DNA from: Flavobacterium sp. LHD-80
GTDB taxonomy: Bacteria > Bacteroidota > Bacteroidia > Flavobacteriales > Flavobacteriaceae
Assembly: GCF_030929605.1 (NCBI RefSeq)
Contig: NZ_JAVFVS010000005.1
Span: forward strand, 372,001-436,000
Direction: 5' to 3'
Length of the DNA: 64,000 bases
The translations under genes were made by a program, and so were the position numbers. The notes beneath the pieces were generated by a model that was given only the letters and a program-made list of their open reading frames with translations, searched no databases and was not told the origin of the DNA. Below are positions 39,575 through 49,400 of the stretch, piece by piece. Each line of letters opens with the position of its first letter. Positions within the stretch are counted from its first letter, which is position 1.

Positions 39575-39610
39575 GAGGTTCTAAGGTTCTGAGAGGCTAA
39601 GGTGCTAAGG
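39575..39610. repeat. Octamer array, left of four-helix-bundle gene
   Basis: GAGGTTCTAAGGTTCT and onward, 8-bp units. Its inverse lies at 40027-40062 and matches at 30 of 36 positions, so the two arrays flank the gene at 39667-40032 as inverted arms. Confidence 0.75.
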
Positions 39611-39666
39611 TTTTTATTTTGAAAGTTTTTTCTTGTTTTTAATTCTTCAAATTAAAAATATTAAAC

Positions 39667-40032
39667 ATGAGTAATTTTAGAAGTCTTCTTATTTGGCAGA
39701 AATCAATGGCCTTGACAAGCAAAATTTATTTTTCAACAAACAATTTTCCAAAAGAAGAAATCTTCGGGTTAACTTCACAAATTAGACGTAGTTCTATTTC
39801 TATCCCAAGTAATATTGCAGAAGGATTTGGAAGAGAAAGTGATAAAGATCTTTTACGCTTTTTAAACATATCTATTGGATCATTATTTGAAATGCAGACT
39901 CAGTTAGAAATAGCAAAAAACATATCCTATCTTAAAGAACAAGATTTTAACAACTTATATGAGGACAGTCGCGAAGTAGAAAGAATGTTAGTTTCTTTTA
40001 TAAAAAAAATAAAAGATAGAACTAAACCTTAG
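39667..40032 (+). CDS. Four-helix-bundle (S23/23S rRNA intervening sequence) family protein
   Basis: A 121-residue protein of the S23 family: LLIWQKSMALTSKIY, FGLTSQIRRSSISIPSNIAEGFGRESDKDLLRFLNISIGSLFEMQTQLEIA match the signature closely. Relatives are encoded in 23S rRNA intervening sequences, as accessory proteins of diversity-generating retroelements, and as stand-alone genes. No rRNA or reverse transcriptase is nearby. Its last codons and stop lie within the right octamer array, and the left array is 57 bp before its start, so the gene is framed by inverted repeats. Confidence 0.88.
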   Translation: MSNFRSLLIWQKSMALTSKIYFSTNNFPKEEIFGLTSQIRRSSISIPSNIAEGFGRESDKDLLRFLNISIGSLFEMQTQLEIAKNISYLKEQDFNNLYEDSREVERMLVSFIKKIKDRTKP

Positions 40033-40062
40033 TACCTTAGCATCTTAGAACCTCAGCACCTT
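40027..40062. repeat. Octamer array, right of four-helix-bundle gene
   Basis: CCTTAGTACCTTAGCATC and onward, 8-bp units, inverse of 39575-39610. It overlaps the stop codon of the four-helix-bundle gene and ends 8 bp before the next ATG. Confidence 0.75.
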
Positions 40063-40069
40063 AAAAAAA

Positions 40070-41128
40070 ATGATCAACCTATTCAACACCCACATCGAGA
40101 CGCTTTCCATACATCGCGTAGGAAATAAAAGCCGTAACGAAGCTATTTTTTTATCAGAGCAACCATTTAATTTAAATGATGAGATTGTTCCTTTGATAAA
40201 AGAATACTTTTTTAAGCCTTTTAGAGAAAAAGAAGAAAACTATTATCAGTTTGCACACGAAGTGGACTTGGATTACAACGACATGTTTAAATATGCGACT
40301 GAAATTTTCGCTAATCCAGCTAGTGTTCAAGAGGTTTCAAAAAAAATTACAAAGCATTTATACGAACAGTCAAATCACCCGCACATTAAAAACGGAGAGG
40401 TTTATGTAACGTATTTGACTAACTTAAGCATTGACAATAATGTAGTTGATGCAATCGGAATTTTTAAAAGCGAATTACAAGCCGACTTTTTACAATTTGA
40501 AGAAAAAGACAGCAATCTTGAAATGATTTTACAGCAAGGAATCAACTTGAGTAAATTAGATAAAGGTTGTTTGATCTTCAATTATAAAAAAGAAGAAGGA
40601 TACAAAATCCTGACTGTAGATAGCAACCGTTATGACGCACGTTACTGGTTGGAGCACTTTTTATCTGTGGATGCTTTTGAAGATGAAAATTTCATCACTA
40701 AAAAATATTTAAAGTTCTGTCAAAACTTCGCAAAAGACGTTGTTTTGCCAGCTGAAGACAAGAAAGAGGAAGTAATGTTTATGAACCGATCTGTGAATTA
40801 TTTTGCTAAAAATGATCAGTTTGAAGAACAAAATTTCTTGAATGAAGTATTAGACAATCCTGATTTGATTCCTGAATTTAAAAACTATAAAGTTGATAAA
40901 GGAGAAAAATACAGCATCGAAGATGTAACCTCATTCCCAATTGCCAACGCAGCAGTTTCTGACGCTAGAAAATCGATTAAAAATGTGATCAATTTAGATA
41001 CTCACATTCAGATCAAAATGGATTTTATCAATCCTGAAAGCGCTGAAAAATTTGTTGAAAAAGGCTGGGATGAAGAAAAACAAATGTATTACTACTTAGT
41101 TTACTTCAACAAAGAAGAAAAAAACTAA
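40070..41128 (+). CDS. Nucleoid-associated protein (NdpA/YejK family)
   Basis: A 352-residue protein of the 37-kDa nucleoid-associated family. The N-terminal INLFNTHIETLSIHRVGNKSRNEAIFLSEQP and the central GIFKSELQADFLQF, KLDKGCLIFNY and DSNRYDARYWLEHFLSV are the conserved blocks. Family members associate with DNA; their precise function is not settled. Ends before a strong terminator. Confidence 0.88.
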   Translation: MINLFNTHIETLSIHRVGNKSRNEAIFLSEQPFNLNDEIVPLIKEYFFKPFREKEENYYQFAHEVDLDYNDMFKYATEIFANPASVQEVSKKITKHLYEQSNHPHIKNGEVYVTYLTNLSIDNNVVDAIGIFKSELQADFLQFEEKDSNLEMILQQGINLSKLDKGCLIFNYKKEEGYKILTVDSNRYDARYWLEHFLSVDAFEDENFITKKYLKFCQNFAKDVVLPAEDKKEEVMFMNRSVNYFAKNDQFEEQNFLNEVLDNPDLIPEFKNYKVDKGEKYSIEDVTSFPIANAAVSDARKSIKNVINLDTHIQIKMDFINPESAEKFVEKGWDEEKQMYYYLVYFNKEEKN

Positions 41129-41162
41129 GAAGTTTTCATTTTCTATTACTTACTTAAAACAG

Positions 41163-41199
41163 AAAACGGCAGTTACATTTGTAATTGCCGTTTTTTTTT
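41163..41199. terminator. Terminator between nucleoid protein and TetR gene
   Basis: AAAACGGCAGTTAC and GTAATTGCCGTTTT form a stem with one mismatch and an ATTT loop, followed by T residues; on the other strand A residues precede it, so it may serve both convergent genes. Confidence 0.8.
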
Positions 41200-41215
41200 A
41201 TCGCAAATTTTGATG

Positions 41216-41797
41216 TTATAAAATCGAGAATACTGCTTTTACAATATCATCGTAAACTTGTTTATCTCTTTCACCAGTTCTAGCCAAAACCCTAATCCCC
41301 GAATAATTATTAAAGATAAATCTAGCTAAAACTCTTGTGTCTTGCTGTTTGGAAATATGTCCTGCCTCCTGCCCTTTTTTTACAGCATTCGTAAAAACCT
41401 CTTCCATTGTCTGGCTATTATTTTTTACAATTTTTGCAATTTCTTCATCGTGCATAGCAAGCTCTACAGAAGAATTAACCATAAAACAGCCTTTTGTAAT
41501 TCGGTCTTCAAGACTTTCTATAACGGCCTGCTTAAAAATATCATGCAATGTTTCTTTAACATTTTCGGATTTTTCTAATAGCTCTTTTACAGTTTCTTGT
41601 GCCTGTTTTTGATAGCGCTGTAAAGATTTTGAAAACAGCTTTTGCTTATCGCCAAAAGTATCGTACAAACTTGAGCGACTCAAACCTAAATAAGTTACTA
41701 AATCCTGAGCAGAAGTTCCGTTATAGCCTTTGTGCCAAAAAATTTCGATGGCTTTGTCTAAAGCCTGATCTTCATTAAATTCTTTCGTTCTAGCCAT
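41216..41797 (-). CDS. TetR/AcrR family regulator
   Basis: A 193-residue TetR-type repressor: FWHKGYNGTSAQDLVTYLGLSRSSLYDTFGDKQKLFSKSL is the DNA-binding domain. The C-terminal part (ESLEDRITKGCFMVNSSVELA) matches TetR proteins of the AcuR/NemR-like kind that respond to electrophiles, though this is only suggestive. Its promoter and that of the upstream dehydrogenase gene carry the same GGAACnATCGTTCC palindrome, so it probably controls both. Confidence 0.92.
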   Translation of the reverse strand: MARTKEFNEDQALDKAIEIFWHKGYNGTSAQDLVTYLGLSRSSLYDTFGDKQKLFSKSLQRYQKQAQETVKELLEKSENVKETLHDIFKQAVIESLEDRITKGCFMVNSSVELAMHDEEIAKIVKNNSQTMEEVFTNAVKKGQEAGHISKQQDTRVLARFIFNNYSGIRVLARTGERDKQVYDDIVKAVFSIL

Positions 41798-41820
41798 TGT
41801 TTCAAAATTAAATTTCTATA

Positions 41821-41852
41821 CAAATATAAGAATAAAACGGAACAATCGTTCC
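41821..41852 (-). promoter_or_regulatory. TetR promoter with GGAACAATCGTTCC operator
   Basis: The -7 box TATATTTG (41821-41828, minus strand) lies 10 bp from the palindromic site GGAACAATCGTTCC (41839-41852), placing the operator between -7 and -33. Confidence 0.7.
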
Positions 41853-41869
41853 TGAATTAGTCAAAAAAA

Positions 41870-42622
41870 TTATAATACTGTATTTACAGTAAGTCCACCG
41901 TCAATAACAATTTCTGTTCCTGTAATAAATGATGAATCGTCTGAAGCAAGAAAAGCAATTGTTTTTGCAACTTCTGAAGCTTGTCCAAAACGTTTCAATA
42001 AAATTTTATTTCCTAAAGCAGCTCCTAAACCTTCTACTTCTTCTTTTTCTAAACCTACTTTACCATATAAAGGAGTTTCAATTGGACCGGGAGAAACCGC
42101 ATTTACTCTGATTTTTCTTCCAGCTAATTCGGCTGCAAAAATTCTGTTTAGTGATAAAACTGCTGCTTTACTTGCTCCGTATACGCTTGAACCTGGCATT
42201 CCTAATTGTGCATTTACTGAGGTATTAAAAATAATAGAACCGCCTTCGTTTAAAATTGGCAATACTTTTTGAACTGTAAAATAAACTCCTTTTACGTTCA
42301 CATTCATAATACTGTCATAATGATCTTCAGAAGCTGAATCTACTGGAGCAAAAGCTGCAATTCCAGCATTTAAAAATAAAATATCAACTTTTCCAAATTT
42401 TGATTTTACTTCTTCTACTAAATTATCAATTGATTTTAAATCAGATTGATCAGCAACAATTCCGGTAACGTTTAATTCTGTTTCGGCTTTAGCCAAAGCT
42501 TCTTTGTTTCTTCCTGTTACAATTACTTTTGCACCTTTTGATGCTAATTCTGCAGCAGCTGCATATCCTATTCCACTGTTTCCACCTGTTACGATTGCCA
42601 CTTTGTTTTCTAAATTTTTCAT
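41870..42622 (-). CDS. Short-chain dehydrogenase/reductase
   Basis: A 250-residue classical SDR oxidoreductase with an NAD(P)(H) fold. The cofactor loop is VTGGNSGIGYAAA, the NAG motif is FLNAGIAAF, and the catalytic Ser-Tyr-Lys are in FNTSVNAQLGMPGSSVYGASKAAV. AVSPGPIETPLYGKVG and GTEIVIDGGLTVN close the domain. The residues after the first beta strand (TGRNKEAL) suggest NADP preference. It is transcribed toward the TetR gene, 72 bp away, and both promoters carry the same operator. Confidence 0.94.
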   Translation of the reverse strand: MKNLENKVAIVTGGNSGIGYAAAAELASKGAKVIVTGRNKEALAKAETELNVTGIVADQSDLKSIDNLVEEVKSKFGKVDILFLNAGIAAFAPVDSASEDHYDSIMNVNVKGVYFTVQKVLPILNEGGSIIFNTSVNAQLGMPGSSVYGASKAAVLSLNRIFAAELAGRKIRVNAVSPGPIETPLYGKVGLEKEEVEGLGAALGNKILLKRFGQASEVAKTIAFLASDDSSFITGTEIVIDGGLTVNTVL

Positions 42623-42665
42623 TTTTATTTGTTTTTAAGTTATTGATTATTCAATTATTATGGTA

Positions 42666-42700
42666 CAAAGATATAATAACGGAACGATCGTTCCGTTATT
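42666..42700 (-). promoter_or_regulatory. SDR promoter with 26-bp perfect palindromic operator
   Basis: The -7 box TATCTTTG (42666-42673, minus strand) adjoins a perfect 26-bp palindrome (42675-42700) with core GGAACGATCGTTCC, the same core as at the TetR promoter with one base change. Confidence 0.75.
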
Positions 42701-42823
42701 TAAAGTGTTAATTTTTAGTTAAATTATCAAAGCCCGTTTCAAAACCCTTTATTGATAAAGGAATTAACTATTTAATCATAAGCGAAAGAAATAGCAAAAT
42801 GTCGGCGATTCTTAATATTTGCT

Positions 42824-42831
42824 TAATTTTG
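42824..42831 (+). promoter_or_regulatory. -7 box of GAF protein gene
   Basis: TAATTTTG, a TAnnTTTG match, 21 bp before the ATG at 42853. Confidence 0.5.
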
Positions 42832-42852
42832 TACTTCTAAAAACAAAAACAT

Positions 42853-45222
42853 ATGGAACGCCTTTTACCACATGAAAGTCCTTTCGAAACCATAATCTCT
42901 TTTCACAAACTACTTGAGTCTTTTGAAGAAATTGCAGCGTCTGATGTAGATTACCGCTCTAATTACGCCAAAGCCATTTTAAAAGAAGTGGAACCTTTTC
43001 CTGAATTCAGAACTGGAATTCATGATTATAATGTTATTAAAAACAACGAAGGTTTAATCAAAAATATAGTTGCCGATTTATTTCCAACAGCATTGACAAA
43101 CAACGAAATAAAAGCAATTACAATTCCGTTTCAAAACTTATCTTTTAATTATACAGAGCGTTTCAAGAAAATTCTGCGCAATGCCGGAGACGAATTCGAT
43201 ATGGAAATTCGTGATTTTGATGATCATCAATTCTATATAAACAACTGCTGTTTAATATTGGCCTATTACTACAATCAAAACGTTGATTTCAATAAGCCTT
43301 TCTTTTATGACATTCCAGACGAACAAGGAATTGAAAAACACTACAGGATTTTGTACAATGCTGATTTCATGGAAATTACTCCAACTGAAAGAGCTATCGA
43401 ATTAACACAGGACGATATTGACCAATTAATTGACAATTATAATGATATTGAATTATGGAAATCTAAGTTTCCTAAACGAAGCTGGATCCTAAAAGGTTTC
43501 GGAATTGTTTCTTTATTTGACGCTACTACAGAAAGTGCAATTTCAAATCTAAAAAGCAATTTATTAAAACCTGATTCAACACGCGTTACTTCAACTGACA
43601 TTATTGAAGATATTTTCAGATCGATATTTAAAATTCCGAGTTTAAAAGTGGGTTTCATTATTTACAATCCTGAAGAAGAAAAATTTATAAGACCAATTAA
43701 GTTCGACAATCAAATGCAAAGTTTTCTATTGAAAACAGATCAGGAAGTCGATTGCAAAAATGCTTTTTTTGGCTGTTCATTTGAAAATCTTTTGAACAAT
43801 AAAGAACCTTTTGTGATTTCGAATGTCGAAAAATTCATTGAAGAATCTCCAAACAAAAGACTGGGCGAACATTTACTGAAACAAGGCATCAAAAGCTGTG
43901 TTTTTGCACCAGTTATAAAGGACGAACAATTATTAGGTGTTGTCGAATTGGTTTCTGAAAATATCCGCGATTTAAATAGTGTCAACGCTACAAAACTGGA
44001 ATTGATTTTACCGTATTTAACCGATACTATTGATCGCTATAATACGGATATGCAACATCAAATTGAAGCGATTATTCAGCGTGAATATACTACGATTCAC
44101 CCTAGTGTTTACTGGAAATTCAAGAAAGAATCTCAAAATTATTTTCAAAACATAAATCATACAAAAGATTACATTTTTAAAGAAATTGTTTTTAAAAGTG
44201 TATATCCGCTTTATGGTCAAATTGATATTAAAGGTTCGTCTGAGCATCGAAATGAAACCGTAAAAATTGACTTAAAAGATCAGCTTTCGACGCTTTTAGA
44301 GATTTTTGACAATCAAGAAACAAATTCAAATCTTGTTCTTTTGGAACAAAGAAAATTTGAATTGGAATCACTTCGAAAAGAATTAGATTTCCCACTAAAA
44401 GCAGATACTGAACAGCATATTCAGCGTTATATTGAAGACGAAATTCATCCGATTTTAAGAAACACTAAAGGTTCTGAGAAAAACGAAAAATTAGAAGCTT
44501 TATATTTTGAAAGTCTGGACGAAAAATCAGGCTTATTTTATCAGGAACGAAAAAAGTTTGATAATGCAATGTCTATTATCAACAAAAAAATGGCATCGGT
44601 TTTAGATAAAAAACAAGTTGAAGCACAGCAAATATATCCGCATTATTACGAACGTTTTAAAACGGATGGCGTTGAGCACAATTTATATATTGGGGCTTCG
44701 ATTTCGCCAACAAAACCTTTCGACATTATGTATTTGCACAATCTAAGATTATGGCAATTGCAGACATTATGCGAAATGGAATTAGAGCATCATCAACTTA
44801 AAGAATCGCTTCCGTATGAATTAGATGTTACCTCATTAATTTTAGTTTTCAGTGTACCGCTTTCCATCCGATTCAGAATGGATGAAAAACGTTTTGACGT
44901 TGACGGAACCTATAATGCACGATATGAAGTCGTTAAAAAACGAATTGACAAATCGAATATTAAAGGAACAAAAGAGAGAATTACTGAGAAAGAAAAAATT
45001 ACAATTGTCTATTCTCAAAACAACGAAGAAACAGAATACTTAAAGTATATCAAGTACTTACAGCATAAAAAAATATTGGAACCTGCAATTGAGCAGTTTG
45101 AAGTCGAAGATCTTCAAGGTGTTTCTGGCCTTAGAGCCATTCGCGTAAAAGTGATCAATAATACTGTAAGTCCAACCGCAAAAAAAATTACTTACCAAGA
45201 TTTATTAGATGAGCTCAACTAA
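42853..45222 (+). CDS. Large GAF-domain protein, function unknown
   Basis: A 789-residue cytoplasmic protein. Residues about 240-400 look like a GAF domain: IFRSIFKIPSLKVGFIIYNPEEEKF, SFENLLNNKEPFVISNVEKF and SCVFAPVIKDEQLLGVVELVS. The flanking regions are mostly helical with no signature I recognise and no kinase, cyclase or output domain. It stands alone with its own promoter and converges on the HD-PycTM gene. A signalling or scaffolding role is possible but unsupported. Confidence 0.7.
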   Translation: MERLLPHESPFETIISFHKLLESFEEIAASDVDYRSNYAKAILKEVEPFPEFRTGIHDYNVIKNNEGLIKNIVADLFPTALTNNEIKAITIPFQNLSFNYTERFKKILRNAGDEFDMEIRDFDDHQFYINNCCLILAYYYNQNVDFNKPFFYDIPDEQGIEKHYRILYNADFMEITPTERAIELTQDDIDQLIDNYNDIELWKSKFPKRSWILKGFGIVSLFDATTESAISNLKSNLLKPDSTRVTSTDIIEDIFRSIFKIPSLKVGFIIYNPEEEKFIRPIKFDNQMQSFLLKTDQEVDCKNAFFGCSFENLLNNKEPFVISNVEKFIEESPNKRLGEHLLKQGIKSCVFAPVIKDEQLLGVVELVSENIRDLNSVNATKLELILPYLTDTIDRYNTDMQHQIEAIIQREYTTIHPSVYWKFKKESQNYFQNINHTKDYIFKEIVFKSVYPLYGQIDIKGSSEHRNETVKIDLKDQLSTLLEIFDNQETNSNLVLLEQRKFELESLRKELDFPLKADTEQHIQRYIEDEIHPILRNTKGSEKNEKLEALYFESLDEKSGLFYQERKKFDNAMSIINKKMASVLDKKQVEAQQIYPHYYERFKTDGVEHNLYIGASISPTKPFDIMYLHNLRLWQLQTLCEMELEHHQLKESLPYELDVTSLILVFSVPLSIRFRMDEKRFDVDGTYNARYEVVKKRIDKSNIKGTKERITEKEKITIVYSQNNEETEYLKYIKYLQHKKILEPAIEQFEVEDLQGVSGLRAIRVKVINNTVSPTAKKITYQDLLDELN

Positions 45223-45241
45223 AATTAGTTGAGCTTTTTTT
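45212..45241. terminator. Bidirectional terminator between convergent genes
   Basis: AGCTCAACTAA and TTAGTTGAGCT form a perfect 11-bp stem with a 2-nt loop, followed by T residues. The stop codon of the GAF gene lies in the stem, and the HD-PycTM gene ends at its other side. Confidence 0.85.
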
Positions 45242-46424
45242 AAACCGTTACTTCTTTAAAAGCAATAACAAAAGCGATTACCGTAATAATTATTCCAACC
45301 ATAAAAAGATTGTAGGCAATTCTAAGTAAATTGTATTTGCGCTGTAAAACCAATCCCAGGTAATACAAATCTTTTATCATCGTAGAGTACAAATAATCTC
45401 TGTCTTTCATCATTTCGTTCATTGCCCAGTCATATTCTTCAAAAGGCATTTTATAGAAATTCCCAAAAAACATCAAATTAACTTTTTTTGCTTCAACATC
45501 ATCACGTGTAAAAAATCCTGACGTCACTTTTGGTCTTGTCGAAAGAATTGCAAAAATAATCGTGATTACACTAGAAATCAACATTATAAATGTCGGAATT
45601 ACCAAATGTGCATTTTTTGGACTGTCTAATTTTGGTATAATTGATGAAAGTGCAATCGAAATAATAATCGCGTTTACAGAAAGTAAAATATTCGCTTTAC
45701 TATCAGCAATACCGCTTAATCGTGTATGATTTCCGAGCGTCACGCGAAACAGCGTATCAATGCCACGCTCTGGTTTTTCGAGTTTTTCTTTCTTTTTATT
45801 TTCCTCATCAATTGCCGATGCTGCTTTTAATTCCTGTTTGTTAATTTTCTTCTGAATAAGAATTAGATTTTTCTCTTTCAAAGGCTGCCATTTTCGCAAA
45901 GCATAATCGGTATAAAAGCGATGTTTATTCAACAAGAAATTTAAATTTTCTCTTGTCCATTCTGAATTAGAGAAACTTACAATTCCGGTATTTTTAAGTT
46001 CCAAACGAAGCAATTCGCAAGTCGTAGTATATTCAGTTCCCATTAAATGGGCATAATCTGCATCTTTAATGATTTTTTCTAAATGTGTTTTTGGCTCATA
46101 TCCTTTGGCTGTAGCCAAAATTAAACTCGAAACAAGCGCAATGAATTCTTCCGATTTTCCTTTTTCGCGCAAAAAGTCTGCTGCAATATCAGTGCTTTCT
46201 TTTTCGTGATTCTCATATCCGTTGATATATCCCGTATCATGAAACCAGGCTGCAACTAATACAGCCTCTTTATCTCCATCTTTTACATCTTCTTTTTTAC
46301 AAAGCTCTTTTACGGCTGTAACTACTGTGAAAGTATGGTTAAAATTATGGTAAGAATATAAATTAGAAAGTTTATCTTTGAGTAAATTACTGACGAAATC
46401 TTCGGATTGTTCTATTAGATTCAT
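45240..46424 (-). CDS. HD domain fused to Pycsar-type transmembrane effector (PycTM) domain
   Basis: A 394-residue protein with two parts. Residues 1-200 form an HD phosphohydrolase: YHNFNHTFTVV, AAWFHDTGYINGYENHEKES and KDADYAHLMG give the metal ligands. After a charged linker, residues about 225-394 show ERGIDTLFRVTLGNHTRLSGIADSKANILLSVNAIIISIAL and further membrane helices, the pattern of the Pycsar system effector (PycTM) family. PycTM proteins kill cells when activated by cCMP or cUMP during phage infection. No cyclase gene is adjacent. Start at ATG 46424; the longer frame overlaps the divergent gene. Confidence 0.85.
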   Translation of the reverse strand: MNLIEQSEDFVSNLLKDKLSNLYSYHNFNHTFTVVTAVKELCKKEDVKDGDKEAVLVAAWFHDTGYINGYENHEKESTDIAADFLREKGKSEEFIALVSSLILATAKGYEPKTHLEKIIKDADYAHLMGTEYTTTCELLRLELKNTGIVSFSNSEWTRENLNFLLNKHRFYTDYALRKWQPLKEKNLILIQKKINKQELKAASAIDEENKKKEKLEKPERGIDTLFRVTLGNHTRLSGIADSKANILLSVNAIIISIALSSIIPKLDSPKNAHLVIPTFIMLISSVITIIFAILSTRPKVTSGFFTRDDVEAKKVNLMFFGNFYKMPFEEYDWAMNEMMKDRDYLYSTMIKDLYYLGLVLQRKYNLLRIAYNLFMVGIIITVIAFVIAFKEVTV

Positions 46425-46451
46425 AAGAGAATATTTTAATACCACTAAAAT

Positions 46452-49400
46452 ATGAAATTGTTTTTGGATAACCATTTTATTGCAAAGATTAAAAACTATT
46501 CTTTGGCAATCATGGCACTATTTATTATTTATTCCTGCGCAACACGCAAAGCGCAATATGGGAAAAATGTTAGTGCCAACGAAACAGAAAACGCAACAGA
46601 TACCATAAAAATTGCTCACACCTTTTTTCTTGTTGGAGACGCCGGAAATGCTGACGAAGAACAAGCCCAGCAAACACTGGAACTTTTACATCAAAAGCTA
46701 AAAAAATCGGGTAAAAAATCGACGCTTCTTTTTTTAGGAGATAATATTTATCCAAAAGGCTTTCCTAGCGATAAAAACTCTGAAGACAAAGCGCTAGCCG
46801 AGACAAAATTGACCAATCAATTGAAATTATCTGAAGGATTTAAAGGAAAAACCATATTTATTCCCGGAAATCACGACTGGTACAGCGGTATTAAAGGTTT
46901 GGAACTTCAGGCTGATTTTGTTACCAAATATCTAAATGACAAGAAAGCATTTCTGCCAAGAAAGGCTTGTCCAATCGAAGATGTCAAAATTGACAGTACT
47001 GCAACGTTAGTGACAATTGACAGCGAATGGTTCTTGGAAGACTGGAACAATCACCCTACTATTAATGACAATTGCGACATTAAAACGAGAGAAGATTTTT
47101 TTGATGAACTTGAAAGTATCTTAAATAAAAATCAGGAAAAAACCGTAATCATTGCCATTCATCATCCTTTATTAAGCAACGGAACACATGGCGGACAATT
47201 TTCGATGGAAAAACAATTATTTCCTTTAGAGAAAAAAATTCCGCTTCCTATAATTGGTTCTTTTATAAATTTATTGCGAAAAACATCTGGCGCCAGTCCG
47301 CAGGATCTTCAAAACAAACAATATACGATTTATGCCAAAAGAATAAAGACACTTTTACAAAGGCAGAAAAATGTAATTGTAGTTTCGGGCCACGATCATA
47401 ATCTGCAGTACATCAGTAAAGAAAATATCCAGCAGATTATCAGCGGTGCGGGTTCAAAATCTGAAGCTGCAAGAGCAATCAGTGAAAATGATTTTTCATA
47501 CGGCGGAAACGGTTATGCAACACTGACATTATTTAAAAGCGGAGATGCAAAAGTTTCGTATTATGGAAATGAAAACAACAAAGAAAAACTGCTTTTTGAA
47601 CGCGAGATTATAAAGGCTAAAGAAATAAATTGGGCAGCTGATATTCCAAATAATTTTCCTTCAAAAATCACCACTTCGATTTATACGAAAGAAATGACGG
47701 ATAAAAGTTTAGTTCACAAATTCTTATTCGGACAACATTATCGAAAATATTACAGTACGCCGGTTGAAGTTAAAGTTGCCACTGTAGATACTTTGATGGG
47801 CGGTTTAAAACCAATTCGCGAAGGCGGTGGACATCAATCTATTTCGTTGAGAATGTCAGATCCAAAAGGCCGTGAATACATCATGCGCGCTATGAAAAAA
47901 AGTGCCACTGTATTTTTACAGTCGGTTGCGTTTAAGGATCAATATATTGTAAACGATTTTGAAAAAACCTATACCGAAAACTTTTTATACGATTTCTATA
48001 CGACCTCACATCCTTATGCTCCATATGTAACGGGAAGTATGTCTGATCAAATTGGACTTGCGCACACAAACCCAATTTTATATTATATTCCGAAACAAAA
48101 AGGGCTAAAAGAGTTTAATGCGAGTTTTGGTGATCAGCTTTATATGGTCGAAGAACGTCCGGCAGATAATCATTTGGATGCCAAAAATTTTGGAAATCCA
48201 TCTAATATTATCAGCACAGATGATATGATGAAAAACTTGCATAAAGATGAAAAATACGCTGTCGACGAAAAAGAATATATGAAAGCTCGTTTATTTGATA
48301 TTCTAATTGGCGATTGGGACAGGCATAGCGATCAATGGCGCTGGGGCGAATACAAACAAGGCGACAAAGTTATTTACAAACCAATTCCGCGCGACCGCGA
48401 TCAGGCTTTTGTCAAATATGATGGGGCTTTACTTTCACTTATTATGAATATGCCACCGCTTCGTCATATGCGATCTTTTAAAGCCGACAGAATCAATGTA
48501 AAATGGCTTGGGAGAGAACCTTACCCAATGGATTTGGCCTTTTTGAGAACAGCCGAAGAAAAAGATTGGATTGAACAAGCAAAATATATTCAGGAAAATT
48601 TATCAGATGCGGATATCGATACTGCATTTAAAAATATGCCTAAAGAAGTTCAGGATGAAACAGTTGACGAAATCAAGCTGAAATTAAAAAGCAGAAAAAG
48701 AGATCTTCAGAAATATGCTGCAAAATATTTTGATGTTTTGAGCCGTACAGTAATGATTGCAGGAACTGATAAAAAAGACAAATTTGTAATCAATCACAAT
48801 GCTAAAAAAAGTATTGAAATTCAGGTTTTCAGAACTAAAAAAGAAGGTGATGAATTAGTTTACACCAAAACGGTAACTGATGATAAAACTGTGAACTTAT
48901 GGGTTTATGGTTTAGATGATAATGATGTTTTTGAAGTCAAAGGAAATCAGAAATCGGACATTAAAATTAGATTGATTGGAGGCCAAAACAATGACACTTA
49001 CAACATTGAAAACGGCAGAAAAGTGATTGTTTATGATTTTAAATCAAAAGAAAACACATACAACTTATCCCGAGGCCTCGGGACTAAAGCCAAAACACAG
49101 CTTACAGATGATTATGATGTGAACTTGTACAATTATGAAAAACCTAAATATAATGTAATTGCTGGTCTGCCAAACATTGGCTATAATCCAGATGATGGTG
49201 TAAAAGTTGGTTTTAATTTGAATTATACTGTAAATAATTTCAAGCAAAACCCTTATACACAAAGACATATCTTAAACGGTTTCTATTATTTTGCAACGGG
49301 AGGTTTTGAATTAACATATGCAGCACATTTTCCAGGATTATTAGGGAAATGGGTTATTGACGTTGATTCGCAACTTACGACACCAAATTTTGCAATGAAC

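Noticed and set aside
39667..40032. S23-family gene taken as a diversity-generating retroelement or rRNA intervening sequence
   Set aside because: No reverse transcriptase, template or variable repeat, and no rRNA genes in the window.
46425..46475. Seventeen-codon extension of the HD-PycTM protein
   Set aside because: It would overlap the divergent phosphoesterase gene, and the HD fold starts normally at 46424.
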